DNA from: Lotus japonicus
Taxonomy: Eukaryota; Streptophyta; Magnoliopsida; Fabales; Fabaceae
NCBI RefSeq assembly: GCF_012489685.1
Contig: NC_080042.1
Location: 46,056,066-46,120,065, forward strand
Direction of reading: 5' to 3'
DNA length: 64,000 bases
In this document: one piece after another, positions 1 to 13,101 of the stretch
Numbering within the stretch: the stretch's first letter is position 1
Layout of the letters: the number at the start of each line of letters is the position of its first letter
Notes under the pieces: model-generated
Databases searched by the model: none
Told to the model about the DNA's origin: nothing
What the model saw: only the letters and a program-made list of their open reading frames with translations
Position numbers and translations under genes: made by a program

Positions 1-102
1 AAATAAGTGGGAGTAAATTAGCAATGATTATGAATACTTTAAATAGTCATCTATTTTTTAAAATAATTAAGTTTGAAAGCTATAGCTTAAGTTAATTTGC
101 TC

Positions 103-103
<1 letters not shown>

Positions 104-148
<45 letters not shown>

Positions 149-149
149 T
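104..149. repeat. (TAA)n microsatellite
   Basis: About fifteen uninterrupted TAA/ATA units. They directly precede the hAT-like terminal segment. Confidence 0.9.
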
Positions 150-332
150 ATATGTGTGTGCGGGTATGGGGCGGGTTGGGTACTATAGTACCCATACCCG
201 CACCCATACCCATTACTTTTTGCGGGTAATTACCCATACCCAACCCTATACCTATCTAGCGGGTTTTTACCCTACCCATAGTGGGTATTTTTTACGGGTA
301 CCCTATGGGTCCGAGACCCATTGCCATCCCTA
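150..332 (-). mobile_element. hAT-like element end (truncated)
   Basis: This segment is rich in GGGTA and TACCC motifs that pair with each other. It ends in the complement of TAGGGATGGCAATGGG, a start I associate with plant hAT elements. No matching opposite end is visible; the left side runs into the TAA microsatellite, so only one end or a truncated copy is present. The 120-codon open frame across it is translated repeat, not a gene. Class assignment rests on the end sequence only. Confidence 0.45.
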
Positions 333-1422
333 CGGTTCAGGACATAAGGTAGATCCGCCCATGCATGTGGCAATTATATTTAAGTTGGGAACATCTATCT
401 ATATTCTAATAAAGTTATTTTTTTTAATGAAAGTTTTTTCCTTACATAAAACTTTGACTGATACTTTAATTAAGGAGAATCAAATATGTATTTTTAATGT
501 GATTAGAAGTTACTAGTTAATTTGTTAGGGTTATTTAACTTGATCAATTTACTGCGTTGTTGGTGTTCTTGAATCTGCCTCTAGGCTCTAGCATGCAAAT
601 GTAATAGTACCTACTACCTAGCTATATCTATAGACCTAGAGAGAATGTAGCATACAGATGGATAGTTAGACATTTTCTTTTTTACTTTTAACTTTTCTCT
701 TTTGGTCCTTTTTCATTGCACCTCTGTGAAGATGCCATTGCCACTATGATATGAAGTTGTGGCCTAACTTTCTTGGTGCTTCCGATTGTGTATTTATGTT
801 ACATGAACTTGGAATAATTTTCTATACAATTACATTTGAAACAGCAAGGAGAGGGTGGTAGTTAGAAGCTACAGGGAACAGAATTATTCCTCAGAAAGGG
901 AAATAGAGAGATTTAAGATTCGGTTTGTTAAAAACAAGGGTAAAAGAAAAGGTTGTTCCCCCAATGTTGCTTTAGTAGGACATTTCCCCCTTTTTCTTTA
1001 TATATTATTTATTTCATGATCAATTTTTTTTGTCACATTGCACTTTGTGTGTAGCTGAAGCATTTAGATTTCATCTCTTGGCTTGTTCCCTTTTAATTTC
1101 AAAAGTCACATACAAGAAGACATAAGAGGTGGGCGTGTCAAAGGAAGAGGTGGGCCTCGTGCGTTGAGCCCCAATAGTTGCACCTTTGTGTTGGCCCTTA
1201 AGATAAACCTACATAACATCTAACTAAACTGTTCCCCTTAATCACATACATGGTCCTCTTTCCATACCTCTCCTTTTGTGCACTTAATTTTGCACCCATA
1301 TTGATTGGCAATGACTTTAACTGTTAATTAGTAGCTAGTACAAGTATTTCATCTCAGATTAATCTCTTTCGAGACATAAAGATCATCAAATGGATTTTGC
1401 CTCTTCCAACAAATTATTTTTT
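333..1422. other. Intergenic, no gene seen
   Basis: AT-rich sequence with no convincing open frame, splice-linked exons or RNA gene. Confidence 0.6.
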
Positions 1423-2831
1423 GGCTTAAAAGCACATTTGGTCCCCCACGAATGCGTTTTGTGCAAAAGTGGTCCCTAAACTAACTTTTTAGCATTTTCA
1501 GTCCCCCACGTTATCTCCTTTTATCATAGTTGGTCCTTCTGTCAATTTTCTAACATTTTTCTCCCATGTGACATATCTTTAAATGACGTGGAGGCTTATT
1601 AGGAGAGAGGCGAAGCAAGATGGCACACAGATGAATTAAAAAATTAATTAAAAATATAAATATTAAAAACCCAGAAACATTCAATCTTGTTCTTCATCTT
1701 CATCTTCAAAACACATGATCTTCATCTTCTTCCTATATCATCTTCATCACCTTCAAACCCAAAAACCCAGAAAAATCTTTTAAAACCCCAAATTAAAACT
1801 GTCATTCTTAATTAAAACCCATAACAATTCCTTAAATTGAGTTCAAATAGTTTACATCAATAGCACCACCACCCATTAAGCAAGATTAAGTAAGAGGTAG
1901 AATAATGACTAACGACCCAACACCAGCATAAAAATGGTTAATATTGTTTAATTGAGAAAGACAAACCAGGAGACATTAGGGCCAAGCATACGACAGTAAG
2001 GCTAACTTGCAGCCTCCCTACATTTCTTATTTAAAACCTTCATGCCTTTGATGGGAAAGCATCACGAAAACATGACAGGTTCAAACAGATCCAACTCTCT
2101 GCCTTTTAACAACAATAGATTAAGCCTTTTGCTGTTGAAGGTGCAGATCGGGTTAGATCTATCACTTTAAACAAAATAGATCTACATGTAAGCATAGCCC
2201 AAGATCCAGCCACAACAACATCATCCTGTTTCTGCTTCTTTCTCAATTTCTGGGTTTGTAGCTTGAATCGCACCTTGAGGTTTCCGGGTCGAGGAATAGC
2301 AGATCGGAATCTCGAACTCAAATCGCACCTCTCCCCAAATTCAAGCAATGCCTCTATCACTCGCACTTGGCCAAACGCACAACACATGCGAGGCACAGAA
2401 CAAGATCTGGGTGTTGAGTGGGTCACTAAATAGAGAGACGATGCGGATAAGAGGGGGAACTAGGGGTTGCGCAACTCGCTGGCGGAACGGCATGGTGGAC
2501 GGAGTGGAAAGAGCGGCGGTCGGCGTGGCGGCGCTGGCTTGCGGAGGTGGCGGCGCTGGGGTGGAAGGATGATCTTCCTGCGTTGGCTAGCAGAGCCTCC
2601 TTTTTTTTTGTTAATTGAGTGATAATTTTTTATTTTTTATTAATTTTCTCTATTCAAATGTTATTAAAAGATGACACGTAAGCTTAAAACGTTAATATTT
2701 GACGGAAAAAGAATGAGGGACGAACAGTATTAACGGAGCATAATGTGTGGGATTGGAAATGCTAAAAAAATAGTTTAGGGACCACTTTTGCACAAATCGC
2801 ATTCGTGGGGGACCAAATGAGCTTTTAAGCC
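1423..2831. mobile_element. Non-autonomous MULE-type transposon
   Basis: The ends are near-perfect inverted repeats of about 90 bp that begin GGCTTAAAAGC. They are flanked by the 9-bp direct repeat TTATTTTTT (1414-1422 and 2832-2840). Long terminal inverted repeats with a 9-bp target duplication are the mark of Mutator-like elements. The 1409-bp interior has a GC-rich stretch near the right end but no transposase, so the element depends on a transposase from elsewhere. The open frames inside it (2106-2426 minus, 2348-2572 plus) resemble nothing I recognise. Confidence 0.85.
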
Positions 2832-4824
2832 TTATTTTTTCATACACGTGAGTAAGGTTTGAACCCTTAATAACAAGTTTAAGAAAGCCAATTTTATGTC
2901 AAATATCAATTGTGCTAGGATTTATTGGTCGTTTGGCTTCAATATGGAACTTCAGTTGTTTCCTCTAATATTTTACGTGTCTTGTGGTTGTGGGATAAGA
3001 ATTTCATTTCATTACACCCATGTTAGCTTGTCTCTGCCTAAGTTCAGTCAATGGAGTGATTTTATGGAGATTGGAGGACTTCATGTCAACATTTTATTGG
3101 TGTCAAAGATTTCAACTAGCTGAAGTGGAATTGTAACTCCTACTATGACAATTAGGTTCTGATTCAATTCTATAAGTATCAATAAAATTAATTTTATTCA
3201 TCAAATGGGTCAAGGTATAGAGTTTCCAAAAATTATTCATAGAAGATTGAAAATATGATTATTATGATTGTTAACCTTACTCACACAAACATAATAACAT
3301 ATATATTAATTTTATTATTAAGATTTAAATAATTTTTTAATTTATATTTTTTTCATGGTTAACTTTAATATTAAAGTAATATTTTAAGTTTATTACTAGT
3401 GCTTAATAAAAAGACATACTAAAGAAAAATAGTGTATTTAACTGCACATGTAATGAGTCCAATTTTATTTCTGGTCAACCAATCTAGATCTTAGTGCGTA
3501 CATCAGTACGTGTTTATAAGGTACATATATTGGGCAATGAAGTTACTATCGATGTAGGTTTGAGATTGGATATATGTCTTTTTCTAATTTTCTTAAATAG
3601 AAAAAGATACCTTAGTGCATTATCTAGACCTAATCAATTGTTTTCTTTGTATATCCCTTTGCAATACATGCCTTCTAATAAATAAATAAACTAAAGTAAT
3701 TTTGGAGTAGCAATAAAAAAATATAACTTATCAATTCTAGTTTAGGAGATTATTGCACATTCCTTTTCGTTACATACCCAAAGGCCAGAAAATTCACAAT
3801 TTTCTTAATTTAAAATGATTGGGGTGGGTAAATAGCAAGAAGGGTATGCAAAAGGATCCCCTCTAGTATACTAGAGAGATTAATGTGGGACTAAGGTTAC
3901 AAACTGCAGAGAATATCAACCCTCAAAATTAAATTATTATGTGATGAAACCTCAGTTCTTAAATCAAGGCTCAACTAAATGGATCAACATCATCTCCCAA
4001 TTTCTTGTATTATTTATAAGATTTTGTCATTTCAATTAGAAACTATCCTTATAAGTTTGTACTCAAAACACTCATGTTCTTTTAAGTGAAAGTGAAATTT
4101 TCACCGGCGGAACTGGAAAATGGGACTGTGACAAAAGATTTCTATCCCACCTTAATTAGTGTTTATTTGGTTTATAATCCAAAACATGTTACTCAAAAAA
4201 CGAAAATTTATAACTTTTAACGAGTATAGATTTGCACATAATAATTCAAGTGATTTTACAATTATAGCAGTGAACCCTGCTGCATACATGCCCAATCTGT
4301 GAAGTAACATTGACTACTTTATTAGGATATTGTAAGATTTCACTAAGTTTATACCAACAACATTTATGAGGGTTGAGAGTTGAGGGTTGAGAGTTGAGAG
4401 AGATAGCAAAACGCTATTTCATCAATTCAACAAGTATAATTAAATACAAAGAGGATAACAATATGTAAATAATTATGTACATAATAACATAATAGGATAA
4501 TGTTATCCTGATGAGGGATGATACAAAAGCAAAACTCCTCAGTCACTGTGAACACAGGCCATGTAAATGAAGTTCCACAGACAGGAACCGGGATGCACAT
4601 ACAAAAATATTGATTCAATGAGAGAATTGATTAAGCTCAATCCACTGGTTGTGTTTGTATGAATGAATATTATGATTTTTGTGACAAATTGACAATATAT
4701 CAGAGCTTGTATTCCCTGGCAATGACTTTTCTTTCTTTTTCTTTTTTCTTTGAGATTCTAATGATGCATTTGCAATACAAGGGCAGTAGAAAAGTTATAA
4801 AAAGAATGATACTTTGGTGGTCTA
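2832..4824. other. Intergenic / 3' flank of the pectin acetylesterase gene
   Basis: AT-rich, no gene recognised. A short direct repeat of GAGGGTTGAGAGTT lies around 4369-4402. The part nearest 4824 may include the 3' UTR of the minus-strand gene. Confidence 0.5.
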
Positions 4825-6519
4825 TCACTTGAAAACCAAATTATGGCAAGTCTTGTCACAAGGGTAAGCACAACCGATAGCCTGGACACTACTTCTGTCA
4901 AAAAACCAATTCCCAACAGACTCTGCAATCCCCTGCTTGTATTTTTCAGACAATCATTAGGCAAACTAAAAGTGAACTGAAGAATAAACAGACAAGTTAT
5001 ACAATGAATGAAATTTATCCTCTAATGGCCGAGTTTCATTTTAAACAGTTTAGTGTAATTTCATCACCAATTGATTCTAAAACCAAAATAAATTTAGGAA
5101 AAAGCTTATGTGAGTAGCTTCTGGGTGTCATAATTGATTATGAGGAAAGAGAACATGCTATAAGTATTCATGTAGCAAGGCATATAAGTATGTGTTTGGT
5201 TCCTCAATAGGGACCTCATAATCAATTCTGATAGAGCAAAATAAATTCTAAATGATAATATAGATTATTGAGATTCATTTTGGAGAATTGATTTGAGTCC
5301 TAAAATTAATTTTGGTAAAAGCTAGAGAGAGCAGCTTCTGCATTGAACCTAATCAATTCAGAGATTTGACAACTAGATTTGACAACATAACCCTACGACA
5401 ACCATTTTTTTCATAAACATATCCAAATATAAATCACTTCACTTTCAACTCCCTTTTACTATAATCAATTTTGCAAAAATCAATTGTGGACACTGCTGAT
5501 CCAAAGTGGACAAGCGCACTAACAAGTGCTCCTAGGAACCAACTCTAGTTTATGTCTTCCACCAGGTTGACAAAAGTAACATAATGAGTTACCTGTAATG
5601 AATGAGTAAGAAGAATAGATGTACTTTATTTCCAATACGAGGAGAATTGCGTGCAAACCATGTATCTTGTCTTTCAGATTGGCAATGCGAGAAACATGAA
5701 TTTATGAACAACCCATTTTTACGAGCCCTTGAGAAGCCTCTTGTAACTCTAAGCATTTGACTACGGAAACCTGTTTCATTCAAGGTTAATGATATTGCCA
5801 CTAAGCAGTAACCATACTGAGAATAACTGGGATCATGAAACTCAAAATGGTAAAAGCCAAAATCTACTCTTGAAATTTTTAATTAGTTACCTTGGAGATA
5901 CTGTATCTGTGGTGAACTGCAACGTGCATAATTTTTTCTGCATTCCATCCAATTCCAGTGATAGTCAGCAGATGGTGGAGCGACACTCTCTTGAACCTGA
6001 GAAAATTGAAACCAATCACAGATAAGAAAACGCTGACCAGTGACAAGAGCTTGCTCCCAAATAAGCATGGATATTTTCATGGGATAAATTTAATAATGTG
6101 AAAGCTGTAAGTTTAAGATTACTGATTCAAAGGAACAATATCATTTCTTTTCTTTTATTATTAGGATGTGGAACAATTGCATAGTTTTTACTCCTATTCA
6201 TGTGCTCTTAACCTGACACAGGTAAAATTAGAGGGGTTCTTAATTTTAAAGAGACTATTATTTGACTTCATGTTGGAACCAACTGTGAAGGAAATGGTGG
6301 AAGGAAATTACCTGCCAAGAATCATAAGCTGCATTCAGAAGAAATAGTGGTGTCCTTACACTGGCAATTAAGTGCTGAGGGAAAAAGCACTGAAAATAAA
6401 ATACCAAAAAAAGGAAATGAGATGTCTCTCTACATTGAATTTTTTTTACAATATTAGAATTTCATCTACGTATTATACCCATTTTCACAAAATATATCTC
6501 CTCTCAAGTGACAAAAATA

Positions 6520-7014
6520 TGTTGGTGATTTTAGAATCATCAATGTATTTTAGTAGTAATGTGATCTACTATAGGCTGATGCAATTACGCGTTAGGCTCG
6601 GAATCGAGTCAGGTTAGTGCGGAGTGCACGCTCGGTGAGCCAACGCATAATTGACCGCAAATACGAACCAGGGTCCAAGGGGCGGAGCCCCTGGCTGTTT
6701 GAAGAATTGTGACTTTTCGGAACAATTGTGACCATTCGTGCAAACACAACCTTCTATATAAGGTTGCTTGCAGCCTAAGGAAAAGGGCACAGAAAAACCA
6801 GAAACAGTATTCTAAAACAGATATTCGAACAACACAACATCTCTCTACTTTCTTTATCTGTTCTCTTGTGCCAAGAAACAGATTGATTGTCAAGCATTAT
6901 CCCAACAAAGATTTCGTGAACCCAGGCAATTACAGGGTCGAAATAATTTGTTCGGAAAGTGGACGCTCACGATTCTTGACTTTATCCAGGATTATCACAC
7001 CCAGTTTTCTTACA
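6520..7014 (+). repeat. 5' LTR of copia element
   Basis: 495 bp, TG...CA ends. A TATA box (TATATAAGG) lies near 6754-6763. Confidence 0.93.
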
Positions 7015-7040
7015 AACGAACAAATTATTTTCTGATAATC

Positions 7041-7946
7041 ATGGCTGGAGAAGGCGCTGTCAAGGAGATGACTACTAAGTTCGGGAAATTGGACAAGTTT
7101 CAAGGACAAGACTTCAGGCGTTGGCAGAAGAAGATGCATTTCTTGTTGACAACATTGAAGGTGGTATACGTTCTGTCTACACCGATTCCTGAACTTCTGG
7201 AGGAAGAAACTGTTGAAAATATAAGAAGCAGATCAAAGTGGGAGAATGACGACTACATATGCAGAGGACACATTCTTAACGGTATGTCTGATCCTTTATT
7301 CGATATTTATCAAAATGTGGAATCTGCAAAGGAATTGTGGGATTGTCTTGAAGCCAAGTACATGGCAGAGGACTCATCCAGTAAGAAGTTCTTGGTGACT
7401 GATTTCAACAATTACAAAATGGTTGAATCAAGGTCTGTCATGGAACAATACAATGAACTTCTACGAATTCTTGGACAATTCACACGGCACGGATTGAAGA
7501 TGGATGAAACAATATCTGTCTCAAGTATCATAGACAAGTTGCCCCCTTCATGGAAGGATTTCAAACACAATTTGAAGCATGGAAAAGACGAATTGTCTTT
7601 GGTCCAACTTGGAAGTCACTTGCGCATAGAAGAATCTCTAAGAGCGCAGGAGAGTGACAAGGGAAAAGGAAAAGAAGTTGCTGGTCCCTCGGTTAATATG
7701 ATCGAGGAGGGTAGTAAGAACAATAACAACAAAAACAAAGGAAAGAAGCGTGCTTTCAAGAACAACAAAGGAAGTTTCGGTTCTAACAAGAAACCGAAAC
7801 TAGAATGCTGGAAGTGTGGTAAGACAGGCCACTTCAAGAGGGATTGTCGTTCTGGAAAAAGCATGATAACGCGAATGCAAGTGGTTCGGGAAAGGGGTCT
7901 AAGGACCAATCCCAAGAACAAGGTCAGAAATCAATTCATAACTTGA
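7041..7946 (+). CDS. Copia Gag
   Basis: Starts at the ATG of MAGEG, 27 bp after the 5' LTR, rather than the ATG at 6948, which lies in the LTR. It makes the capsid-like coat of the retrotransposon particle. A UBN2-type gag region (residues about 15-220) is followed by a Lys/Asn-rich linker and one CCHC zinc knuckle, CWKCGKTGHFKRDC, that binds RNA. After the knuckle the frame runs into about 30 unrelated residues, because an A-run near 7856-7860 appears to have lost a base; the true continuation is in the +2 frame. Confidence 0.85.
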   Translation: MAGEGAVKEMTTKFGKLDKFQGQDFRRWQKKMHFLLTTLKVVYVLSTPIPELLEEETVENIRSRSKWENDDYICRGHILNGMSDPLFDIYQNVESAKELWDCLEAKYMAEDSSSKKFLVTDFNNYKMVESRSVMEQYNELLRILGQFTRHGLKMDETISVSSIIDKLPPSWKDFKHNLKHGKDELSLVQLGSHLRIEESLRAQESDKGKGKEVAGPSVNMIEEGSKNNNNKNKGKKRAFKNNKGSFGSNKKPKLECWKCGKTGHFKRDCRSGKSMITRMQVVRERGLRTNPKNKVRNQFIT

Positions 7947-9883
7947 ATATTTTGATTAAACATTCAGTTTCATTAATTTCTGAAGCATTTTATGTGCAGG
8001 ATGATGCTATTGCGTGGTGGATTGATTCTGGCGCCACAACACATGTTTGCAGGGATCGTTTCTGATTAAAGACTTTTGTTCCAGTGGAAGATGGATCTGT
8101 CCTCTACATGGGAGATCATCACTTTGATCCTGTTGAAGGCAAAGGAAGCGTGGTGTTAGAATTCAGTTCTGGAAAAACTATTACTTTGTTTAATGTTTTG
8201 TATGTTCCTAAACTACGTAAGAACTTAGTTTCTGGTCCTGTATTGAATAAGCTTGGATACAAGCAAGTGTATGAATCCGATAAATATGTATTATCAAAGT
8301 CTGGTGTGTTTGTAGGATTTGGATATTATAATAATGGTATGTTTATGATGAATTTGAATGGAGTTCCTAATGATTCTGGTTCTGTATTTATGACCAATTC
8401 GAATGTTATTAAATCTTCTTTATGGCATGCTCGTCTAGGACATGTACATTATAAAAGAATGCTTGAAATGTCTAAAGATGATTTAATTCCTGTTTTTGAT
8501 GGAAATGTAGAAAAGTGTAAAACTTGCATGTTAACAAAGATTACTAGGCAACCTTTTAAAAGCATAACAAGGAAATCTGTCATACTTGAATTGATACATA
8601 GTGATTTATGTGATTTGCATGCTACTCCATCATTAGGACATAAAAAGTATCTTGTCACTTTCATAGATGATGCATCTAGATTCTGTTATGTTTATTTGTT
8701 GCATTCTAAAGATGAAGCCTTAGATAAATTTAGAGTTTATAAAACTGAAGTTGAATTGCAACAGAATGTGATGATTAAAACATTACGTACGGATAGAGGT
8801 GGTGAATATTATGATCCCGAATTCTTCCAATCCGTAGGAATCATTCATGAGACTACGGCACCTTATACACCTCAACAAAATGGTGTGGCTGAAAGGAAGA
8901 ATAGAGTTCTTAAAGAAATGGTGAACGCCATGTTATCCTATTCTGGTTTGAGTGAAGGGTTTTGGGGAGAAGTCATGTTAACGGCTTGCTATTTGTTAAA
9001 TAGGGTTCCTAATAAAAGGAACAAGACTACCCCATATGAACTTTGGTATAAGAAACGACCCAACTTAACATTTCTACGTGTTTGGGGTTGTAGGGCCGTG
9101 GTTAGACTCCCGGATCCTAAAAGGAAAACTTTGGGTGAAAAGGGTGTAGCTTGCATCTTCGTTGGATATGCTGAACATTCCAAAGCCTATAGGTTCTATG
9201 TTATAGAACCTAATGACTCGGTTTCTATTAACACAATTATAGAATCAAGAGATGCCATATTTGATGAGAATTGTTTCTCTTCTATACCTAGACCAAAGGA
9301 CCTTATATCTAAGTCGGATGAACCTACAAAGGATGATCATTTAACTGATGTACCAAGTGAGACACTCGAACTTCGGAAAAGCAAAAGAGCTAGAAAACCT
9401 AAATCTTATGGTTCGGATTTCCAATTATATTTAGTTGAGGGATCAAAGGATCAGATTGATAATCAATACTATTATTGCTATAGTATAGAGGAGGATCCAA
9501 GAACGCATGATGAAGCTGTGAAATCTCGAGATTCTGCTTTTTGGAAAGAAGCAATTGATGAAGAGATGAGTTCTATCATGGAAAATAATACTTGGGTATT
9601 ATCTGATTTACCACCAGGCTGTAAACCATTGGGTTGCAAATGGATCTTCAAAAAGAAGATGAAAGTCGATGGTACAATTAACAAGTTTAAAGCTAGATTG
9701 GTAATCCAAGGCTTTAGACAGAAGGAAGGGATTGATTACTTCGATACCTATGCTCCAGTTGCTCGTATCACTACTATTAGATTGTTGATTGCTTTAGCGG
9801 CTATTCACAATCTAGTGATCCATCAAATGGATGTCAAAACAGCATTCCTGAATGGTGATTTGGAAGAAGAAGTGTATATGTAG
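7844..9883 (+). pseudogene. Copia Pol, protease-integrase-RT part
   Basis: Continues Gag in another frame. Protease: WWIDSGATTHVC around 8019-8054, then a TGA at 8063-8065. The same frame then stays open from 8066 to a TAG at 9881-9883. Integrase: HARLGH zinc-binding start, KCKTC, then FIDDASRF, RTDRGGEY and a downstream Glu as the D,D-E centre. RT begins with NNTWVL, KWIFKKK and QMDVKTAFLNG. The TAG lies where related elements read through into QPEGF, so RT is cut in two. Stops and frameshift make this a decayed gene. Confidence 0.88.
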
Positions 9884-9901
9884 CAACCGGAAGGATTTGT
9901 A

Positions 9902-11035
9902 ATGCCTGGTAATGAGCATAAGGTGTGTAAGCTAGTTAAGTCGTTGTATGGGCTGAAGCAAGCTCCGAAGCAATGGCATCAAAAATTTGATGAGGTTGTT
10001 TTGTCCAGTGGTTTTATTCTAAACCAAGCTGACAAATGTGTATATAGCAAATTTGATACATCCGGTAAAGGAGTTATTATTTGTCTATATGTGGATGACA
10101 TGTTGATCTTTGGCCCGGACCAAAATCAAGTTGATAAAACAAAGAATTTCTTGTCATCAAATTTCTCCATGAAGGATATGGGAGAAGCGGATGTTATTCT
10201 TGGTATTAAGATTAAACGGGAGAATAAGGGGATTGTAATTACGCAATCTCATTACATTGAGAAAATACTCAAGAAGTTTAATCATGAAAGTTGTTCTCCG
10301 GTTAGTACTCCCATGGATCCGAGTGAAAAACTTATGCCAAATACAGGTAAACCTGTGGATCAGCTCGAATATTCAAGAGCTATAGGCTCTTTGATGTATG
10401 CTATGATTAGCACTAGACCGGATATTGCTTTTGCGGTTGGAAAGTTGAGCAGATTTACTAGTAATCCTAGTAGACATCATTGGCATGCGATAACTAGGGT
10501 GTTCAAGTACTTGAAGGGTACTATGAATTATGGATTGTCATATGTGGGATTTCCTTCGGTATTAGAGGGTTATTCGGATGCTAGTTGGATAAATAATGTT
10601 GAAGACTCATCCTCTACAAGTGGTTGGGTGTTCTTGCTTGGAGGAGGTGCCATCTCGTGGGCTTCCAAGAAGCAAACATGTATAACTAGTTCTACAATGG
10701 AATCAGAGTTTGTAGCATTAGCTGCTGCTGGTAAAGAAGCGGAATGGCTAAGAAACTTGGTATATGAGATTCCATTATGGCCTAAATCGATATCACCAAT
10801 TTCTATCTGTTGTGATAGTGCTGCCACATTGGCCAAGGCTTATAGTCAAATGTACAATGAAAAGTCTAGACACTTGGGTGTTAGACATAGTATGATTAGG
10901 GAATTAATCTTGAATGGGGTGATATCCATTGAGTTTGTTCGGTCGCAACAAAACTTAGCTGACCACTTGACGAAGGGGTTAGCTAGAGACTTAGTGAAGA
11001 AGTCGGTAATTGGAATGGGATTAAAGTCCATTTAA
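9902..11035 (+). pseudogene. Copia Pol, RT C-terminal half and RNase H
   Basis: Same frame as the preceding Pol part, beyond the stop at 9881. It holds KSLYGLKQAPKQW, the RT catalytic LYVDDML, and the RNase H region with YSDASW, SSTMESEF and the HLGVRH/DHLTKG end typical of copia. It ends in TAA at 11033-11035. The ATG at 9902 is internal and not a real start. Confidence 0.88.
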
Positions 11036-11572
11036 ATCTACTACCTGTGTTATACCCAATTCCCTTCTAATACAACGTTAGAAGCTGAATTCAATGTGGA
11101 AAGATCATAGTTAGAGATTGGAGCACTTGTGTTTATCTTCCCAAGGTATGTGCTCAGACCTGCAAGTGATGGCTAGGTTGAAGTATATCTTCTTAATGGT
11201 TCTTTTGGAAAATTGTAAATGCAGGTGCAAGATTAAAAGGATCACCTATGTAAGCATGAAGTTTTGCCGCTTCAAGAAGCTTGGACTTGGCTTCCTATAT
11301 GCTTACTAATGGATAAGGACACATGGCTTGTAAAGTGTCAAGTATGAATAGTAGAGTGTTGTAGAAACATATGTGTACAGTATCTTTAGATATTCAAATG
11401 GGTTGACGGGTTCAATCTTTAAGACACCCCGATTCTCGAGTATTTGGAATGTGTATTTGTACTAAAGTGGAAATTCAATCGCAAGATATTTTCATTTATG
11501 CATTTGTTTGATCGTTATATCTGTGTGTTATAAACTGAGTAGATCAAGGATTACACTAAAATGGGGGGGATT

Positions 11573-12067
11573 TGTTGGTGATTTTAGAATCATCAATGTA
11601 TTTTAGTAGTAATGTGATCTACTATAGGCTGATGCAATTACGCGTTAGGCTCGGAATCGAGTCAGGTTAGTGCGGAGTGCACGCTCGGTGAGCCAACGCA
11701 TAATTGACCGCGAATACGAACCGGGGTCCAAGGGGCGGAGCCCCTGGCTGTTTGAAGAATTGTGACTTTTCGGAACAATTGTGACCATTCGTGCAAACAC
11801 AACCTTCTATATAAGGTTGCTTGCAGCCTAAGGAAAAGGGCACAGAAAAACCAGAAACAGTATTCTGAAACAGATATTCGAACAACACAACATCTCTCTA
11901 CTTTCTTTATCTGTTCTCTTGTGCCAAGAAACAGATTGATTGTCAAGCATTATCCCAACAAAGATTTCGTGAACCCAGACAATTACAGGGTCGAAATAAT
12001 TTGTTTGGAAAGTGCACGCTCACGATTCTTGACTTTATCCAGGATTATCACACCCAGTTTTCTTACA
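11573..12067 (+). repeat. 3' LTR of copia element
   Basis: 495 bp, nearly identical to the 5' LTR. It is preceded by the polypurine tract AAAATGGGGGGGA (11559-11571). Confidence 0.93.
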
Positions 12068-12892
12068 AAATAGAATTCAATTATAATAGTTGTGTAATTT
12101 TACAGGCATGAACCGGAATAGTAGTTACTAGTTAGTAGTTACCAGAATTGGATTGAGGTGACTGGTACAACTCCTTGGAAGGTTCCTTTGCACTCCCTGC
12201 TATGCAAAGATACAATATTAATTCATGTTCCAGCCATCATATATGTCTTGCTAATATTCAAGCAAAATTAGAAGTTACTGACAACATCCAACCATAAAAT
12301 AGAAATAGAAGACAGAAACTAAGTTCAGAGATTCCTCATGTTTTACTATCTACTATGAAATAGAAACAGAAGACAGCAATAAGAAATTTTCAATTTAGAA
12401 CATACATGTAAGGTGACCACAGCTCTGAACATATTCCTTAAATTGCGATGGCCAGATACGTCAACACTGCAATTATGCAATTTCAGACAATTATTTTCTC
12501 ACTAAAAGTATATGAACTAATCAGAATTAAGATCTATAACCAGATCCTATGAATAATAGATCAGAATTGAAGTTTATCGGATGATGTTTACGAATCAAGG
12601 AATAATCCAGCATCACTTAAGCACTTCACTCTTGTGGTTCTAGGAAACAACTCGCTAAATTCATCACAGTGTAGTATAGATGATAAACCTCCAGCAGAAC
12701 ATCCAGATAGAAGAGCCTAAAAAGGAAACACATAAATGATGTCAAACAGAATCTAGACAGCCAAAGTTTTTTTTCCTGAAATTTTTCAAAGGTAAACCTG
12801 TTTAGCATAGCGCATCCCTTTTGACTTTAAATCTTCCATAGCAGCTTGCCAGATGCGTTGCCCTCTGAAATACAACCCTGCTGCCTGAGCAA

Positions 12893-12986
12893 AGATAAAG
12901 AAAGTAGAGAGATGTTGTGTTGTTCGAATATCTGTTTCAGAATACTGTTTCCATAGCAGCTTGCCAGATGCGTTGCCCTCTGAAAT
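12893..12986. repeat. Templated filler: inverted LTR piece plus exon duplicate
   Basis: 12893-12950 is the exact reverse complement of 11855-11912, a 58-bp part of the copia 3' LTR. 12949-12986 then repeats 38 bp of the neighbouring pectin acetylesterase exon (12834-12871). The segment sits at the acceptor side of that exon. It looks like patchwork copied during break repair. Confidence 0.85.
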
Positions 12987-13101
12987 GCAAATTGATTGAA
13001 AGTTCTAGTCTATTTAAATGAACAACAAAATCAGCACATCCCAAGCCAATATGAAATACAACAACCAACTACACTTGAAAGCAGTGGCAAGTTCAGGTTA
13101 C

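Larger units (their letters stand above)
6520..12067 (+). mobile_element. Ty1/copia LTR retrotransposon
   Basis: A complete element inside a pectin acetylesterase intron, in the opposite orientation to the gene. The two 495-bp LTRs start TGTTGGTGATT and end CTTACA, and the 5-bp target duplication AAATA flanks them (6515-6519, 12068-12072). I count about six LTR differences, so the insertion is young. Order GAG-protease-integrase-RT-RNase H defines copia. The coding region has a frameshift and two stops, so this copy is not autonomous. I could not identify a canonical initiator-tRNA primer site after 7014. Confidence 0.95.

Noticed and set aside
154..516. 120-codon plus-strand frame rich in His, Thr and Tyr
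   Set aside because: It is a translation of the GGGTA/TACCC repeats at the hAT-like end; no conserved protein.
2106..2572. Gene captured by the first MULE (Pack-MULE)
   Set aside because: The open frames inside resemble nothing known and lack splice support; GC-rich interior alone is not evidence.
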